This document shows positions 1-7,585 of a stretch of 64,000 nucleotides of DNA, one piece after another. The DNA comes from Pseudofrankia saprophytica. GTDB lineage: Bacteria; Actinomycetota; Actinomycetes; Frankiales; Frankiaceae. The notes under the pieces were generated by a model. That model was not told where the DNA came from. It saw nothing but the letters and a program-made list of their open reading frames with translations, and ran no database searches. Positions within the stretch are counted from its first letter, which is position 1, and each line of letters begins with the position of its first letter. The stretch is from positions 6,310,256 to 6,374,255 of the forward strand of contig NZ_KI912266.1 of NCBI RefSeq assembly GCF_000235425.2, in the 5' to 3' direction. Made by a program: the position numbers and the translations under genes.

Positions 1-30
1 GATCGAGTCACGCACCGAACTCGCGGCTCG

Positions 31-438
31 CTACGCCTCGACCGCCGCCGACTGGGCGCCCGATCCCTTCCAGTCGACCAACTGCACGATGATGCCGTTG
101 GGGTCGCGAACCTGAAAGGCCCGCTCCCCCCACTCCTCCTCGGTCAGCGGCATGGTGATCACCACGCCCTCGCTCCGCAGCCGGGCGAGCTCGCCTTCCA
201 GGTCGTCGACGACGAAGGCGAGGATGAGCCCGCCCGCGCGATCGTCACGCTGGTCGGCGGGAAGCGTCGGCAGGCCGCGGCGCAGGAAGACGACGTTCAG
301 GCAGGCGTCGTCGCGGGCGAGGGAGGCGAATCCCTCCGCGGCCAACTGCTCGGTGAAGCCGAAGTGCCGGGTCAGGAATCCCGCCGACGCCGCCACGTCG
401 TCGACGTTCAGCGAGACCGCGGCCGAGGTGATCTTCAT
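31..438 (-). CDS. VOC (glyoxalase/bleomycin-resistance) family protein
   Basis: The 135-residue protein has the single-domain VOC layout: an opening strand with ITSAAVSLNVDD, then a second half ending in the typical RDPNGIIVQLVDW. Such proteins bind a metal in a paired beta-alpha-beta-beta-beta fold and act in detoxification or ring cleavage; the substrate here cannot be told. The start at the ATG complementary to 436-438 matches the family's usual N-terminus. It is divergent from a TetR gene, with only 60 bp between the two ATGs, and that gap carries repeats likely to be the shared operator. Confidence 0.85.
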   Translation of the reverse strand: MKITSAAVSLNVDDVAASAGFLTRHFGFTEQLAAEGFASLARDDACLNVVFLRRGLPTLPADQRDDRAGGLILAFVVDDLEGELARLRSEGVVITMPLTEEEWGERAFQVRDPNGIIVQLVDWKGSGAQSAAVEA

Positions 439-464
439 GGTGGGCCCTTCGGGATCGACAACTC

Positions 465-505
465 TGTACGGCGTACATCGTACATCGTACATCGTTCGAT
501 GTACG
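465..505. promoter_or_regulatory. Repeat-rich operator between VOC gene and tetR
   Basis: CGTACAT occurs three times in tandem (472-478, 479-485, 486-492) and once inverted as ATGTACG (499-505). TGTAC-GGC-GTACA at 465-477 is also a palindrome. The array fills the divergent promoter and reaches the first possible ATG of the TetR gene, as expected for an autoregulated TetR operator. Function is inferred from position and symmetry. Confidence 0.6.
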
Positions 506-1317
506 AAGATGGCCAGGTGACGGATGAGCGCTCGGGATCTGGTGACCCGGCACGCACGCTGGCGCTGCTGTGGGGGAAGCCGCTGGCACCGTCGCGTCGT
601 GGACCGGCCCGGGGGCTGGAACTGACGGCCGTGGTCGACACCGCCATCGGGCTGGCCGACCGCGAGGGGCTGGCCGCGGTGACCATGCGAGCGGTCTCCC
701 GGGCACTCGGTGTCGTGCCGATGACCCTCTACACCTACGTGCCAGGAAAGGCCGAGCTGCTCGACCTGATGCTGGACGCGGTCTACAGCCGGATGCCACG
801 CACGGACACCACGGGTGCGCCGTGGCGCGCACGGCTGACCGCCGTCGCCGACGAGAACCGGGCGCTCTTCGCCGCGCACGCCTGGGCCGCCGGGATCTCG
901 ACCCTCCGCCCGCCGCTCGGGCCCGGCCTCATGGCGAAGTACGAGCACGAGCTGTCCGCGTTCGACGGGCTCGGCCTCGCCGACGTCGAGATGGATGACT
1001 GCCTGACCTACCTGCTGTCCTTCGTCCAGGCCAATGCCAGGGAGGCGCACCAGGCGGCCACCGCGGCGACAGCCGGCGACGACGCGCAGTGGTGGGAGCG
1101 GGTCGGCCCGCTGCTCGTCCAGGTGCTCGACGAACGGCGCTATCCGCTGGCCAGCCGGGTCGGCACCGCCGCCGGCGAGGCGCACGGCAGCGCCCACGAC
1201 CCCGACCACGCGTACCGCTTCGGCCTCGCCCGCGTCCTCGACGGCCTGGCCTCCCTCATCGAACGCGCTGAGCCAGGTTCGCCGGGCAGGCAGGTCAGCG
1301 CCGACGGCACCGGTTGA
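499..1317 (+). CDS. TetR family transcriptional regulator
   Basis: The N-terminal helix-turn-helix contains AVTMRAVSRALGV followed by the recognition stretch PMTLYTYVPGKAELLDLMLD, the classic TetR signature. The long C-terminal part (about 190 residues) resembles the TetR_C_1 ligand-binding class. The ATG at 499 lies inside the operator; the in-frame GTG at 517 is an equally good start. It probably represses itself and the divergent VOC gene. The ligand is unknown. Confidence 0.85.
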   Translation: MYEDGQVTDERSGSGDPARTLALLWGKPLAPSRRGPARGLELTAVVDTAIGLADREGLAAVTMRAVSRALGVVPMTLYTYVPGKAELLDLMLDAVYSRMPRTDTTGAPWRARLTAVADENRALFAAHAWAAGISTLRPPLGPGLMAKYEHELSAFDGLGLADVEMDDCLTYLLSFVQANAREAHQAATAATAGDDAQWWERVGPLLVQVLDERRYPLASRVGTAAGEAHGSAHDPDHAYRFGLARVLDGLASLIERAEPGSPGRQVSADGTG

Positions 1318-1403
1318 GGCCGAATCGATCACCCGTCAGGTGTGATCGCACACGATCTCGGCCGGGCCTCGGGATGGCGGGACCGCTCGCCGGGATGCAC
1401 GGA

Positions 1404-1598
1404 TCAGGCCGGGCCAGAACGCGCGACCCGAAAGCCGACATCGTCGACCTGGTAGCTCGGATGGCTGCGCCGCCGCACGGAGGCCCGGCAGCTCCGGTGC
1501 TCGTCGGCCCACCCGCCGCCGCGTAGCACCCGGTAGGTGCCGTAGACCTCGGCGTCGTAGACGTCCCAGCACCAGTCCCAACCGTGGTCGCGCCCGCC
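1404..1598 (-). pseudogene. 3' remnant of a formylglycine-generating-enzyme-like (SUMF1/EgtB fold) gene
   Basis: Read leftward to a stop at 1404-1406, about 60 residues match the end of the FGE-sulfatase domain: GWDWCWDVYD, then YRVLRGGGWADEHRSCR and the closing VDDVGFRVAR. The upstream two-thirds of such a domain is absent, and near position 1598 the homology stops where a fragment of another gene begins on the opposite strand. It looks like a truncated relic rather than a working gene. Confidence 0.65.
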
Positions 1599-1735
1599 AG
1601 GTGATCGACGTCGTCGAGTTCCGCTGGGAGGCCGTGTCCGTCGACACCGGCGACGTGGTGGGCGGGGGCCTGGAGATCGTCGTGCTCGACGACGACGGCC
1701 GGATCAGGACCGACTACATGTTCCCGGGAGTCTGA
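1598..1735 (+). pseudogene. 3' remnant of an NTF2/SnoaL-like gene
   Basis: The frame ending in TGA at 1733-1735 reads VVEFRWEAVSVDTGDVVGGG and then VLDDDGRIRTDYMFPG, resembling the last strands of a SnoaL/NTF2-like domain. Only about 45 residues remain; the first half of the domain is missing. It abuts the FGE-like remnant and overlaps the end of the XRE gene by 22 bp. Assignment is by motif reading only. Confidence 0.5.
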
Positions 1736-2493
1736 TCTCCAGCCGCGGGGCGCGCCGCCCCGGCGGCCGCCGCGAGAGCTTCGGCCGTCGCCGGGTCGAC
1801 CGGCAGGAACGCCTCCAGTTTCAGCTCGGCGAGGGTCACGTCAACGGCGGTGGCGAAGGTCGTCACCGTCGTCATCAGGCGCAGCTCGCCGCGCGATGAC
1901 GCCAGGTGGAGCGGGACCGCGAAACCGAGCAGCCCGTCGGACGGTCCCAGGTCGGGTACGTACCCCATCAGCTCGGCGCGCAGCTCCGGCAGGTGGCCGA
2001 GGCGCGCCAGGATGTGGCGTGCCCATTCGGCGAGGTTGCGGATGCGGGGCGCCACGCCCTCGGGATGCAGCGCGAGGCGGTAGACGTTCCGGCCCGGGCC
2101 GACGAGCTCGGGCCGGGCGCCTTCGGTGATCAGGTCGAAGGCGTCGTTCGCGGCGATCAGGTCACCGGCGCCGTCCACGACCAGCGCCGGGTACGGCAGG
2201 TGCCCGCGCAGGATGTGGTCGATCGCGGTGCGGACCGGGGCCAACACCGGGTCGCTGAGCACGCTCTCCGGGTAGACGGGCGCGTACCCGGCCGCCAGCA
2301 GCAGCTCGTTGCGCTCCCGCAGGGGCAGTTCGAGTGACTCGGCCAGGCGCACCACCAGCCCCCGGCCTGGGGCGGACCGGCCGGACTCGATGAAGCTGAG
2401 ATGCCGCTGGGTGGTGCCCGCCCGCAGTGCCAGGTCGAGCTGGCTGAGATGGCGGCGGGTACGGCGTTCGCGTAGCGCGCTGGGGAACTCCAC
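1714..2493 (-). CDS. XRE family regulator with MmyB-like ligand domain
   Basis: Residues 1-60 form a Cro/C1-type helix-turn-helix (LREERRTRRHLSQLDLALRAGTT-like, with SFIESGRSAP as the end of the recognition region). Residues 95-245 fit the MmyB-like PAS-type domain, including PALVVDGAGDLIAANDAF and WARHILARLGHLPEL. Proteins of this type in actinobacteria are usually encoded next to a short-chain or flavin-dependent oxidoreductase they control. Here the divergent neighbour is a luciferase-like oxidoreductase. The start is GTG. Confidence 0.85.
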   Translation of the reverse strand: MEFPSALRERRTRRHLSQLDLALRAGTTQRHLSFIESGRSAPGRGLVVRLAESLELPLRERNELLLAAGYAPVYPESVLSDPVLAPVRTAIDHILRGHLPYPALVVDGAGDLIAANDAFDLITEGARPELVGPGRNVYRLALHPEGVAPRIRNLAEWARHILARLGHLPELRAELMGYVPDLGPSDGLLGFAVPLHLASSRGELRLMTTVTTFATAVDVTLAELKLEAFLPVDPATAEALAAAAGAARPAAGDQTPGNM

Positions 2494-2527
2494 CCGCCTG
2501 TTCTAACGACGTCGGTGGCGCCCGGCC

Positions 2528-2543
2528 ATTCCCTGGCGGGAAT
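2528..2543. promoter_or_regulatory. Small inverted repeat between XRE regulator and LLM gene
   Basis: ATTCCC-TGGC-GGGAAT is a perfect 6-bp inverted repeat in the 85-bp divergent intergenic region. It is a candidate operator for the XRE regulator. The short arms make this tentative. Confidence 0.35.
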
Positions 2544-2578
2544 TGTCGCCGTCCGCGCCGGCCGTGAGCATCGGCGGC

Positions 2579-3541
2579 ATGGACATCGGTGTGCTTCTTC
2601 CGACCGGGGCCGCCCAGTGGGGCGCGGACGGCGACCCTCGAGAGCTGGTCACGTTCGGCCGTGCGGCCGAACGCCTGGGATTCTCCTCGCTCTTCGTCAA
2701 CGACTCGCTGATCAGCCCGCGCATCGAGGCGCTGACGATGTTGGCCGCGCTCGCCCCGGTCACCGAGGCGGTCACCTTGGGAACGGGGGCACTGCTGCCG
2801 TTCCTGCGCCGGCCGATCCAGGCCGCCCAGTCCCTGGCGTCGGTCGACCTGCTGTCCGGTGGCCGGCTCACGGTAGCGGTGGGCGCGGGCTTCCCAGGTC
2901 GTTTCGGCCGGCCCTTCTACACCCTTTCCGAGGTGCCGTGGGAACGGCGCTTCGCCCGGCTGGACGAGACGGTCGCGCTGTGGCGGGCGCTGTGGAACGG
3001 CGCCGGCTCGTTCCACGGCGAGATCCTCAGGTTCGACGACGTCCCGCCCGCGACCAGGCCGCCGCGGGCGGGCGGGCCGCCGATCTGGCTCGGGGGCGCG
3101 ACCCAGGCCGCGCTGGCCCGCGCCGGGCGGGCGTACGACGGGTGGCTGCCCTATCCGCCCGACCCGGCCGACTACGCGTCCGGGCTTCGGGAGGTCCGCA
3201 CGGCGGCGACCGACGCCGGCCGCGCCGCCGAGGACATCACCCCCGCGCTGTTCGTCTCGGTACGGATCGACGACGACGTCGAGAGCGGCCGCCAGGCGCT
3301 GGACGCCTACGCGCGCGCCACCTACGGGATGCCGCTGGAGGAGCTGGAGAAGATCCAGGCGGTGGTCACCGGCTCCGCCGACCAGGTCCTGGCGGGGCTG
3401 GCCCGGTACGTCGCCGGCGGCGCGCGGCACATCGTCGCCCGCCTGGGTGCTCTGGATCTGCGTTCCCAACGCGACCAGCTCGAGCGGGTCGCCGCCCTGA
3501 TCCCCGCCGTCCGGGCATCGGCCCATACGGATCACGTCTAG
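2579..3541 (+). CDS. Luciferase-like (LLM class) flavin/F420-dependent oxidoreductase
   Basis: The 320-residue protein starts MDIGVLLPTGAAQWG and carries the LLM landmarks: VTLGTGALLPFLRRPIQAAQ (strand lining the flavin pocket), LLSGGRLTVAVGAGFP, and PPIWLGGATQAALARAGR. Family members use reduced FMN or F420 to oxidise or reduce small organic compounds. Start chosen at ATG 2579, which gives the family N-terminus; in-frame GTG 2564 and TTG 2543 are possible. It is divergent from the XRE/MmyB gene and is followed at once by a MarR gene. Confidence 0.85.
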   Translation: MDIGVLLPTGAAQWGADGDPRELVTFGRAAERLGFSSLFVNDSLISPRIEALTMLAALAPVTEAVTLGTGALLPFLRRPIQAAQSLASVDLLSGGRLTVAVGAGFPGRFGRPFYTLSEVPWERRFARLDETVALWRALWNGAGSFHGEILRFDDVPPATRPPRAGGPPIWLGGATQAALARAGRAYDGWLPYPPDPADYASGLREVRTAATDAGRAAEDITPALFVSVRIDDDVESGRQALDAYARATYGMPLEELEKIQAVVTGSADQVLAGLARYVAGGARHIVARLGALDLRSQRDQLERVAALIPAVRASAHTDHV

Positions 3542-3567
3542 ATAGTTGCTATCTGGAATTAACTATC
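3541..3567. promoter_or_regulatory. MarR-type operator (inverted repeat)
   Basis: GATAGTT at 3541-3547 is repeated in inverse as AACTATC at 3561-3567, a perfect 7-bp pair 13 bp apart, in an AT-rich island just ahead of the MarR start. It overlaps the last base of the preceding stop codon. Autoregulation by the MarR protein is the likely reading. Confidence 0.55.
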
Positions 3568-3581
3568 GTATGGTCGGGCGC

Positions 3582-4046
3582 ATGCACGAACGAACGGACA
3601 TCGAGGAGTTCTCCGGCGCGGTCATGGCGCTCGTGAACCTCATCCGGCGCGGCCAGGCCAGGGCGTTCGACACCGAGCTGGTCGCCGTCATGCAGCTGCT
3701 TGCCGACGGCCGTGCCCTCCCCCCGAGCGAGATCGCCGAGGCTCTCAGCTCCCCGCGCCCCTCCGTGACCCGAAGGATCCAGGCACTCGAAGCCGCCGGA
3801 AAGATCGAGATCCACCCGGACCCAGACGACCGCCGGTCGTACCGGGTGGCGCTCAGCGCGGCAGGCCAGGCGGAGCTCGACGACCTGGCCGCGAAGGGCA
3901 TGAAGCTGTTCGCCACCTGGGTGAGCGCATGGACGCCGGCGGAGGTCCGGACGTTCTCGGCACTCGCCAGGCGGTTGACGGACGGCGCGGTCACGCCACC
4001 GGCACCAGCACGCGGGAACGCCTGGTGGCGGGAGCAGCAGGCATGA
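3582..4046 (+). CDS. MarR family transcriptional regulator
   Basis: The 154-residue protein contains the winged helix of MarR proteins: LPPSEIAEALSSPRPSVTRR then LEAAGKIEIHPDPDDRRSYR, where the DxRS wing is intact. The ATG at 3570 is an in-frame alternative start close to the inverted repeat; 3582 leaves more room for the operator. Its stop overlaps the ATG of the next gene (ATGA), so the two are probably co-translated. The ligand is unknown. Confidence 0.85.
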   Translation: MHERTDIEEFSGAVMALVNLIRRGQARAFDTELVAVMQLLADGRALPPSEIAEALSSPRPSVTRRIQALEAAGKIEIHPDPDDRRSYRVALSAAGQAELDDLAAKGMKLFATWVSAWTPAEVRTFSALARRLTDGAVTPPAPARGNAWWREQQA

Positions 4047-4807
4047 CGAGCCACGCGCCCGGCATCCCCTCGATCGCGGCCCGCCCCGTGACCTCCCGGC
4101 GTTTCTGGGGTGCGGTGGGCCTGGCGGCGCAGCTCGTCTTCACCGTCGGCTGGCTGCTCGCGGGCACCTGGCAGGGCCCCCGCTACGACGCGGTCCGGGA
4201 TTCGATCAGTGACGAGACCGCGCTCACCGCGCCACACGCCTGGCTCCCCATCACCTGCCAGCTTCTGGCCGGTCTGGGCACGATCGCCTTCGCGCTGTTC
4301 GGGCTACGGCCCGCGCTGACCACCGCGGGCAGGACGGCCAGATATGCCCCGTGGATGCTGGCGGGTGGAGCCGTGGCCTACCTGGTCATCTTTCCCCGGC
4401 TCCCCTGCCGCCTCGCCGACACGGCCTGCGGCGTCCACCAGCATCTCTACAGTGCCGGAGGACTGACCGACGCCATCGCCTCGGGCGCCCTCATCGCCCT
4501 GCTCGCCGTCGCGCCCTTTCCCCTCTGGCGACGCATGCGCGAAATTCCTCGCTGGCGTCGCCTTCGACCCGTGATGCTCGGCGCCCGTGTCCTCGGCCCG
4601 ATACTGCTGATCGCCACCGCCTCGCAGGGCCCCTACGCGCCCGGCTCCCAGGAAGGCCTGTTCGAGCGGATGCTGGCCCTCACGGTCGCGGTCTGGATCT
4701 GCGCGCTCGCCGCCAGCCTCCTGGTCTCGTCGAATCACGACACCGCGGCGGGCAGCCCCGACTCCTGGAGCGGCATACCTCCCTTCCCCACCGACCCAGG
4801 GCACTGA
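4043..4807 (+). CDS. DUF998 family integral membrane protein
   Basis: The 254-residue protein has about six hydrophobic segments (for example FWGAVGLAAQLVFTVGWLLA, residues 20-39) and the DUF998 feature of a polar loop RYDAVRDSISDETAL after the first segment. It starts within the stop codon of the MarR gene (ATGA). The role of the family is not established; the context suggests it is a target or partner of the MarR regulator. Confidence 0.75.
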   Translation: MTSHAPGIPSIAARPVTSRRFWGAVGLAAQLVFTVGWLLAGTWQGPRYDAVRDSISDETALTAPHAWLPITCQLLAGLGTIAFALFGLRPALTTAGRTARYAPWMLAGGAVAYLVIFPRLPCRLADTACGVHQHLYSAGGLTDAIASGALIALLAVAPFPLWRRMREIPRWRRLRPVMLGARVLGPILLIATASQGPYAPGSQEGLFERMLALTVAVWICALAASLLVSSNHDTAAGSPDSWSGIPPFPTDPGH

Positions 4808-4818
4808 CCCACGCCGCC

Positions 4819-5541
4819 TCACGCGGGCAGAACGGCCACCTGGGTCTGGTGGAAGGTCGGGGTTTCGGCCTGGTCCGCGATGGCCTGGGCGAGTTGGCCG
4901 TAGCCGAGCACACCCTCGAACAGACGGTGGCCGACCGGCGGTTCGACCAGAAGGTAGCCCGCCGCGTCACCGGCGCCGTCGGCCCGCAGGCCGGCCGGTG
5001 GGGTCACGACCAGCCAGTCGAGCTCGGTGCCAAGGCCGCGCAACGCGGGCAGCTCACGAGCATGCGCGCGCGCGAACGGCAGCAGCGGCGGTGGAAAGAC
5101 GTCGGGGTCGTCCATGACCGTTCGCCCGTCGGCCAGGGGCAGGGTGGCGAACAGCCCGATCGTGACGATCCGGGCGGGTGGCGACGTCCGTGCGGCGCCG
5201 ACGACCGCGGCGACGACGTGCTCGTAGAACGCCTCGTCGAAGCCGTCGAACGAGGGCGGCGGCGCCGAGAAGGGCGTCACGGCGACCACGACGACGTCGG
5301 CGTCACGCAGGACGTCGAGGAGGTCGGCGCCGCGGGTGGCGTCCGCCTCGGCCACCTCGACACCTTGGTCCGCGAGACAGCGGTGTCGACGGGCGTCGCG
5401 GACCACCCCGGTCACTCGGTGTCCCCGGGCGAGGAGTTCCTGGCTGACGGCTCGTCCCGCGCGACCACCGGCACCGAGCACGGCGACCCGCGCCGACGCG
5501 GCCGCTCGGGGTACCGCCGCGGTGAACTGTGTTCCTGTCAT
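4819..5541 (-). CDS. NmrA-like NAD(P)-binding protein (atypical SDR)
   Basis: The 240-residue protein opens with a Rossmann motif, VAVLGAGGRAGRAVSQELLARG, in which the dinucleotide loop GAGGRAG is intact. It continues with ADVVVVAVTPF and RIVTIGLF, as in NAD(P)H-binding NmrA/SDR-a5-type proteins. The start is the ATG complementary to 5539-5541. It is divergent from an HxlR regulator, a very common pairing in which HxlR senses redox or aldehyde stress and controls the reductase. Confidence 0.8.
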   Translation of the reverse strand: MTGTQFTAAVPRAAASARVAVLGAGGRAGRAVSQELLARGHRVTGVVRDARRHRCLADQGVEVAEADATRGADLLDVLRDADVVVVAVTPFSAPPPSFDGFDEAFYEHVVAAVVGAARTSPPARIVTIGLFATLPLADGRTVMDDPDVFPPPLLPFARAHARELPALRGLGTELDWLVVTPPAGLRADGAGDAAGYLLVEPPVGHRLFEGVLGYGQLAQAIADQAETPTFHQTQVAVLPA

Positions 5542-5554
5542 GGCGGCCAAGCTA

Positions 5555-5596
5555 GGGACCGGTAGGCCGGTTACCGCAACGTGACTGGCTACCGTT
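5555..5596. promoter_or_regulatory. Candidate HxlR operator in the divergent promoter
   Basis: The 61-bp gap between the two starts carries two similar direct half-sites, CGGTTACCG (within 5566-5578) and TGGCTACCG (within 5585-5596), plus CCGGTAGGCCGG. Similar sites are usual in HxlR-controlled divergent promoters. No experimental site is implied. Confidence 0.35.
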
Positions 5597-5602
5597 GGCG
5601 GA

Positions 5603-6025
5603 GTGGACGGAGTGGAGAAGACGGCCGACGCCCCGACATTCGACCCGGCGTGCCCGATGAGTGCCTTCCCGGTACAGATCGGCGACAAGTGGACCGCGAT
5701 GGTCATCCTGTGCCTCGAGGCCCGACCACGGAGATTCACCGAGCTAAAGCAGAACCTCGGGTCGGTGAGCGCGAAGGTCCTAACCGACACCCTTCGCGCG
5801 ATGGAGCGTGATGGCCTGGTGAGTAGAAGCGCCTTCGACGAGAACCCGCCCCGGGTGGAGTACCAGCTGACCGCACTCGGCCGGTCGCTTCTGCAGCTGG
5901 TCGAAGCGGCCCGGAACTGGGCCCGGGACAACCTCGACGACCTGTTGTCGGCCCGCCGGAGGCACGACGACACGCTTCTCGACGGTCGGGTTGGGCTGAG
6001 GGCTGGCGGCTCTAGCGGGGCGTGA
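5603..6025 (+). CDS. HxlR family transcriptional regulator
   Basis: The 140-residue protein carries the HxlR winged helix: a conserved Cys before it (DPACPMSAFPVQIGDKWT), then RRFTELKQNLGSVSAKVLTD and LVSRSAFDENPPRVEYQLT. The Cys near residue 18 is the residue used for redox sensing in several HxlR proteins. GTG at 5603 gives the family length. It probably regulates the divergent NmrA-like gene. The 3' end overlaps a remnant of another gene on the opposite strand. Confidence 0.85.
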   Translation: MDGVEKTADAPTFDPACPMSAFPVQIGDKWTAMVILCLEARPRRFTELKQNLGSVSAKVLTDTLRAMERDGLVSRSAFDENPPRVEYQLTALGRSLLQLVEAARNWARDNLDDLLSARRRHDDTLLDGRVGLRAGGSSGA

Positions 6026-6194
6026 ACCGGCTGCCGTCGCGGCGGATGCGCAGGGCCCGTTCCCCAGCGAAATGGGCGGGGACGACCAGGGCGTCCGTGT
6101 CGGCGGCGCGGCCGAGGACCCGCTGACGGGTCTCGGCGGCTTGCCGTGGGTCGTGGCAGAAGCAACTGGACACGTGTGGCTCCCAGAACCGCAT
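6012..6194 (-). pseudogene. 3' remnant of a metallo-beta-lactamase-fold hydrolase gene
   Basis: Leftward reading gives about 60 residues resembling the end of MBL-fold hydrolases: EPHVSSCFCHDPRQAAETR, then DALVVPAHFAGERALRIRRDG. The last conserved metal-binding His region (PAHF) is kept, but the N-terminal HxHxDH half is gone and replaced by a second HxlR gene on the other strand. It is not expected to be functional. Confidence 0.6.
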
Positions 6195-6561
6195 GGGTCG
6201 GAGGACCGCCGTGGCAGTGGTCGTGACCGAGCAGCAACGCCGGGAATGCCCGGTGACCGGCGTGCTGCACCGCGTCGGCAACAAGTGGAGCCCGGTGGTC
6301 ATCGGACTGTTGGCCGACCATCCCTATGGCTTCAACGAGCTCGACCGCGCCATCGAAACGATCAGCCGCCGCGTCCTGACCAGAACCCTGCGCGTCCTGG
6401 AAGCCGAGGGATACGTTCGCCGCACGACCCTCGATGGCCGCGCCGCCCGGGTGGAGTACTCCCTCACCGACCGCGGAACCTCGCTGCACGAGCAGCTGCT
6501 CGCGTTCAACCAGTGGGCCCTCGACCATCGCGGAGGGGAGAGGGCGGAGGCTGACGCCTAG
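6193..6561 (+). CDS. HxlR family transcriptional regulator (second copy)
   Basis: The 122-residue protein has ECPVTGVLHRVGNKWSPVV, with the conserved Cys and the [G]NKW motif, followed by FNELDRAIETISRRVLTRTL and the wing GRAARVEYSLT. Start is ATG 6193 or GTG 6211. Its likely partner gene is missing: the upstream, opposite-strand MBL-type gene survives only as a 3' fragment, so this regulator may be an orphan. It is only about 30% identical by eye to the HxlR at 5603, so not a recent duplicate. Confidence 0.82.
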   Translation: MGRRTAVAVVVTEQQRRECPVTGVLHRVGNKWSPVVIGLLADHPYGFNELDRAIETISRRVLTRTLRVLEAEGYVRRTTLDGRAARVEYSLTDRGTSLHEQLLAFNQWALDHRGGERAEADA

Positions 6562-6617
6562 CGCGTTGTCGCCAGGTCGGCAGAACTGGTCCTCTCTCCC
6601 TCCGCGATCCGGCGAAG

Positions 6618-7577
6618 CTACCAGGCGATGGAGTTGGGGTTGGTGCCGCGCAGGAACGGCAGGCGGGTGGCCCTCGCGGTGGCGATGTCGATGCGGTAGG
6701 CGGCGCCGCCGCCGTCGATGACCATCAGGAGCTTGCCGGCCGGGTCGAGGGCCATCTCGGTGAACGTCCAGAGGTCGTTGCCTCGGTTCTCCTTCGGCTC
6801 CTCGAACAGAACCCGTAGCTGACGCCCGGTGGCCGCGTCCAGCTCGACGACGCGGGTCACCGGGGTCCCGTCGGAACGTTGCTGGGCGGCGATGACGTAG
6901 ACCCGGGTGCCGCCGACACCAAGAAGCGGGGTGATCATGGTGTCCAGCTGCAGACGCGTCGGAGGCGAGGTGTTCGGCGGCAGCTGCGGTGGCAGGGGCC
7001 CGTCCGTCCCCCAGCCGAAGATCGGCTTGATGGTGCCGTCCCGGACCAGCGAGACCTCGTGGCCCGCCGCGTCGATCGTCAACCGGTACGCGAACCCTCT
7101 GGGCGTGGCATGGTCGTAGGCGAAGGCGTGGAACACGCGCGGATCGCCCGTCGCCTCGACCGCCGTGAAGAACTCCCCCGACCGCGGCTGGACGCTCGCG
7201 GTGACGGCGCCGGTCAGCGCGTCCCGCACGGCGATCTCCTGGTACTGCCCGTCGGCGATGTTCGTGAGGAAGTAACGAGCCGGGAATCCGGCCTCGGCGA
7301 CGGCCGCCGCCCAGGGGTCGCCCGGTTTACGGAGTGCCTGGGGCAGCACGATCGCCGAGACGCCGACCAGGAGCAGGACGACGACGCCGACCAGCACAGG
7401 CACGAGACGCCGCGCCCGGCCCGCGCGCGGCTCGCTCCGCCGGTACCAGTTCCGATACCGACCCCGCCGAGCCAGGCTGGCGGGCGATACCGGCGCCCTT
7501 CCGGGTGCCGGATCGGTCGTCACCAGGTCGGCTGTCGCGGCGGTCGCGTCGCGCAGGCGGTCCTCGAGGGCGGCCAT
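6618..7577 (-). CDS. Membrane-anchored propeller-like protein, paralogue of the next gene
   Basis: The 319-residue protein has a cytoplasmic N-terminus starting MAALEDRLRDATAATADLV, one transmembrane segment (VPVLVGVVVLLLVGVSAIVL, residues about 58-78) and an extracellular part with repeated beta-blade-like segments (DALTGAVTASVQPR, ELDAATGRQLRVLFEEP, MALDPAGKLLMVID). It is a shorter tandem copy of the 7586-8863 gene: both start with ALEDRLRDAT and end with NSIAW. ATG at 7577 chosen because it aligns with the paralogue's start; a GTG at 7592 is also in frame. A sigma-regulator role is inferred from the operon. Confidence 0.7.
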   Translation of the reverse strand: MAALEDRLRDATAATADLVTTDPAPGRAPVSPASLARRGRYRNWYRRSEPRAGRARRLVPVLVGVVVLLLVGVSAIVLPQALRKPGDPWAAAVAEAGFPARYFLTNIADGQYQEIAVRDALTGAVTASVQPRSGEFFTAVEATGDPRVFHAFAYDHATPRGFAYRLTIDAAGHEVSLVRDGTIKPIFGWGTDGPLPPQLPPNTSPPTRLQLDTMITPLLGVGGTRVYVIAAQQRSDGTPVTRVVELDAATGRQLRVLFEEPKENRGNDLWTFTEMALDPAGKLLMVIDGGGAAYRIDIATARATRLPFLRGTNPNSIAW

Positions 7578-7585
7578 GGGTCGGG

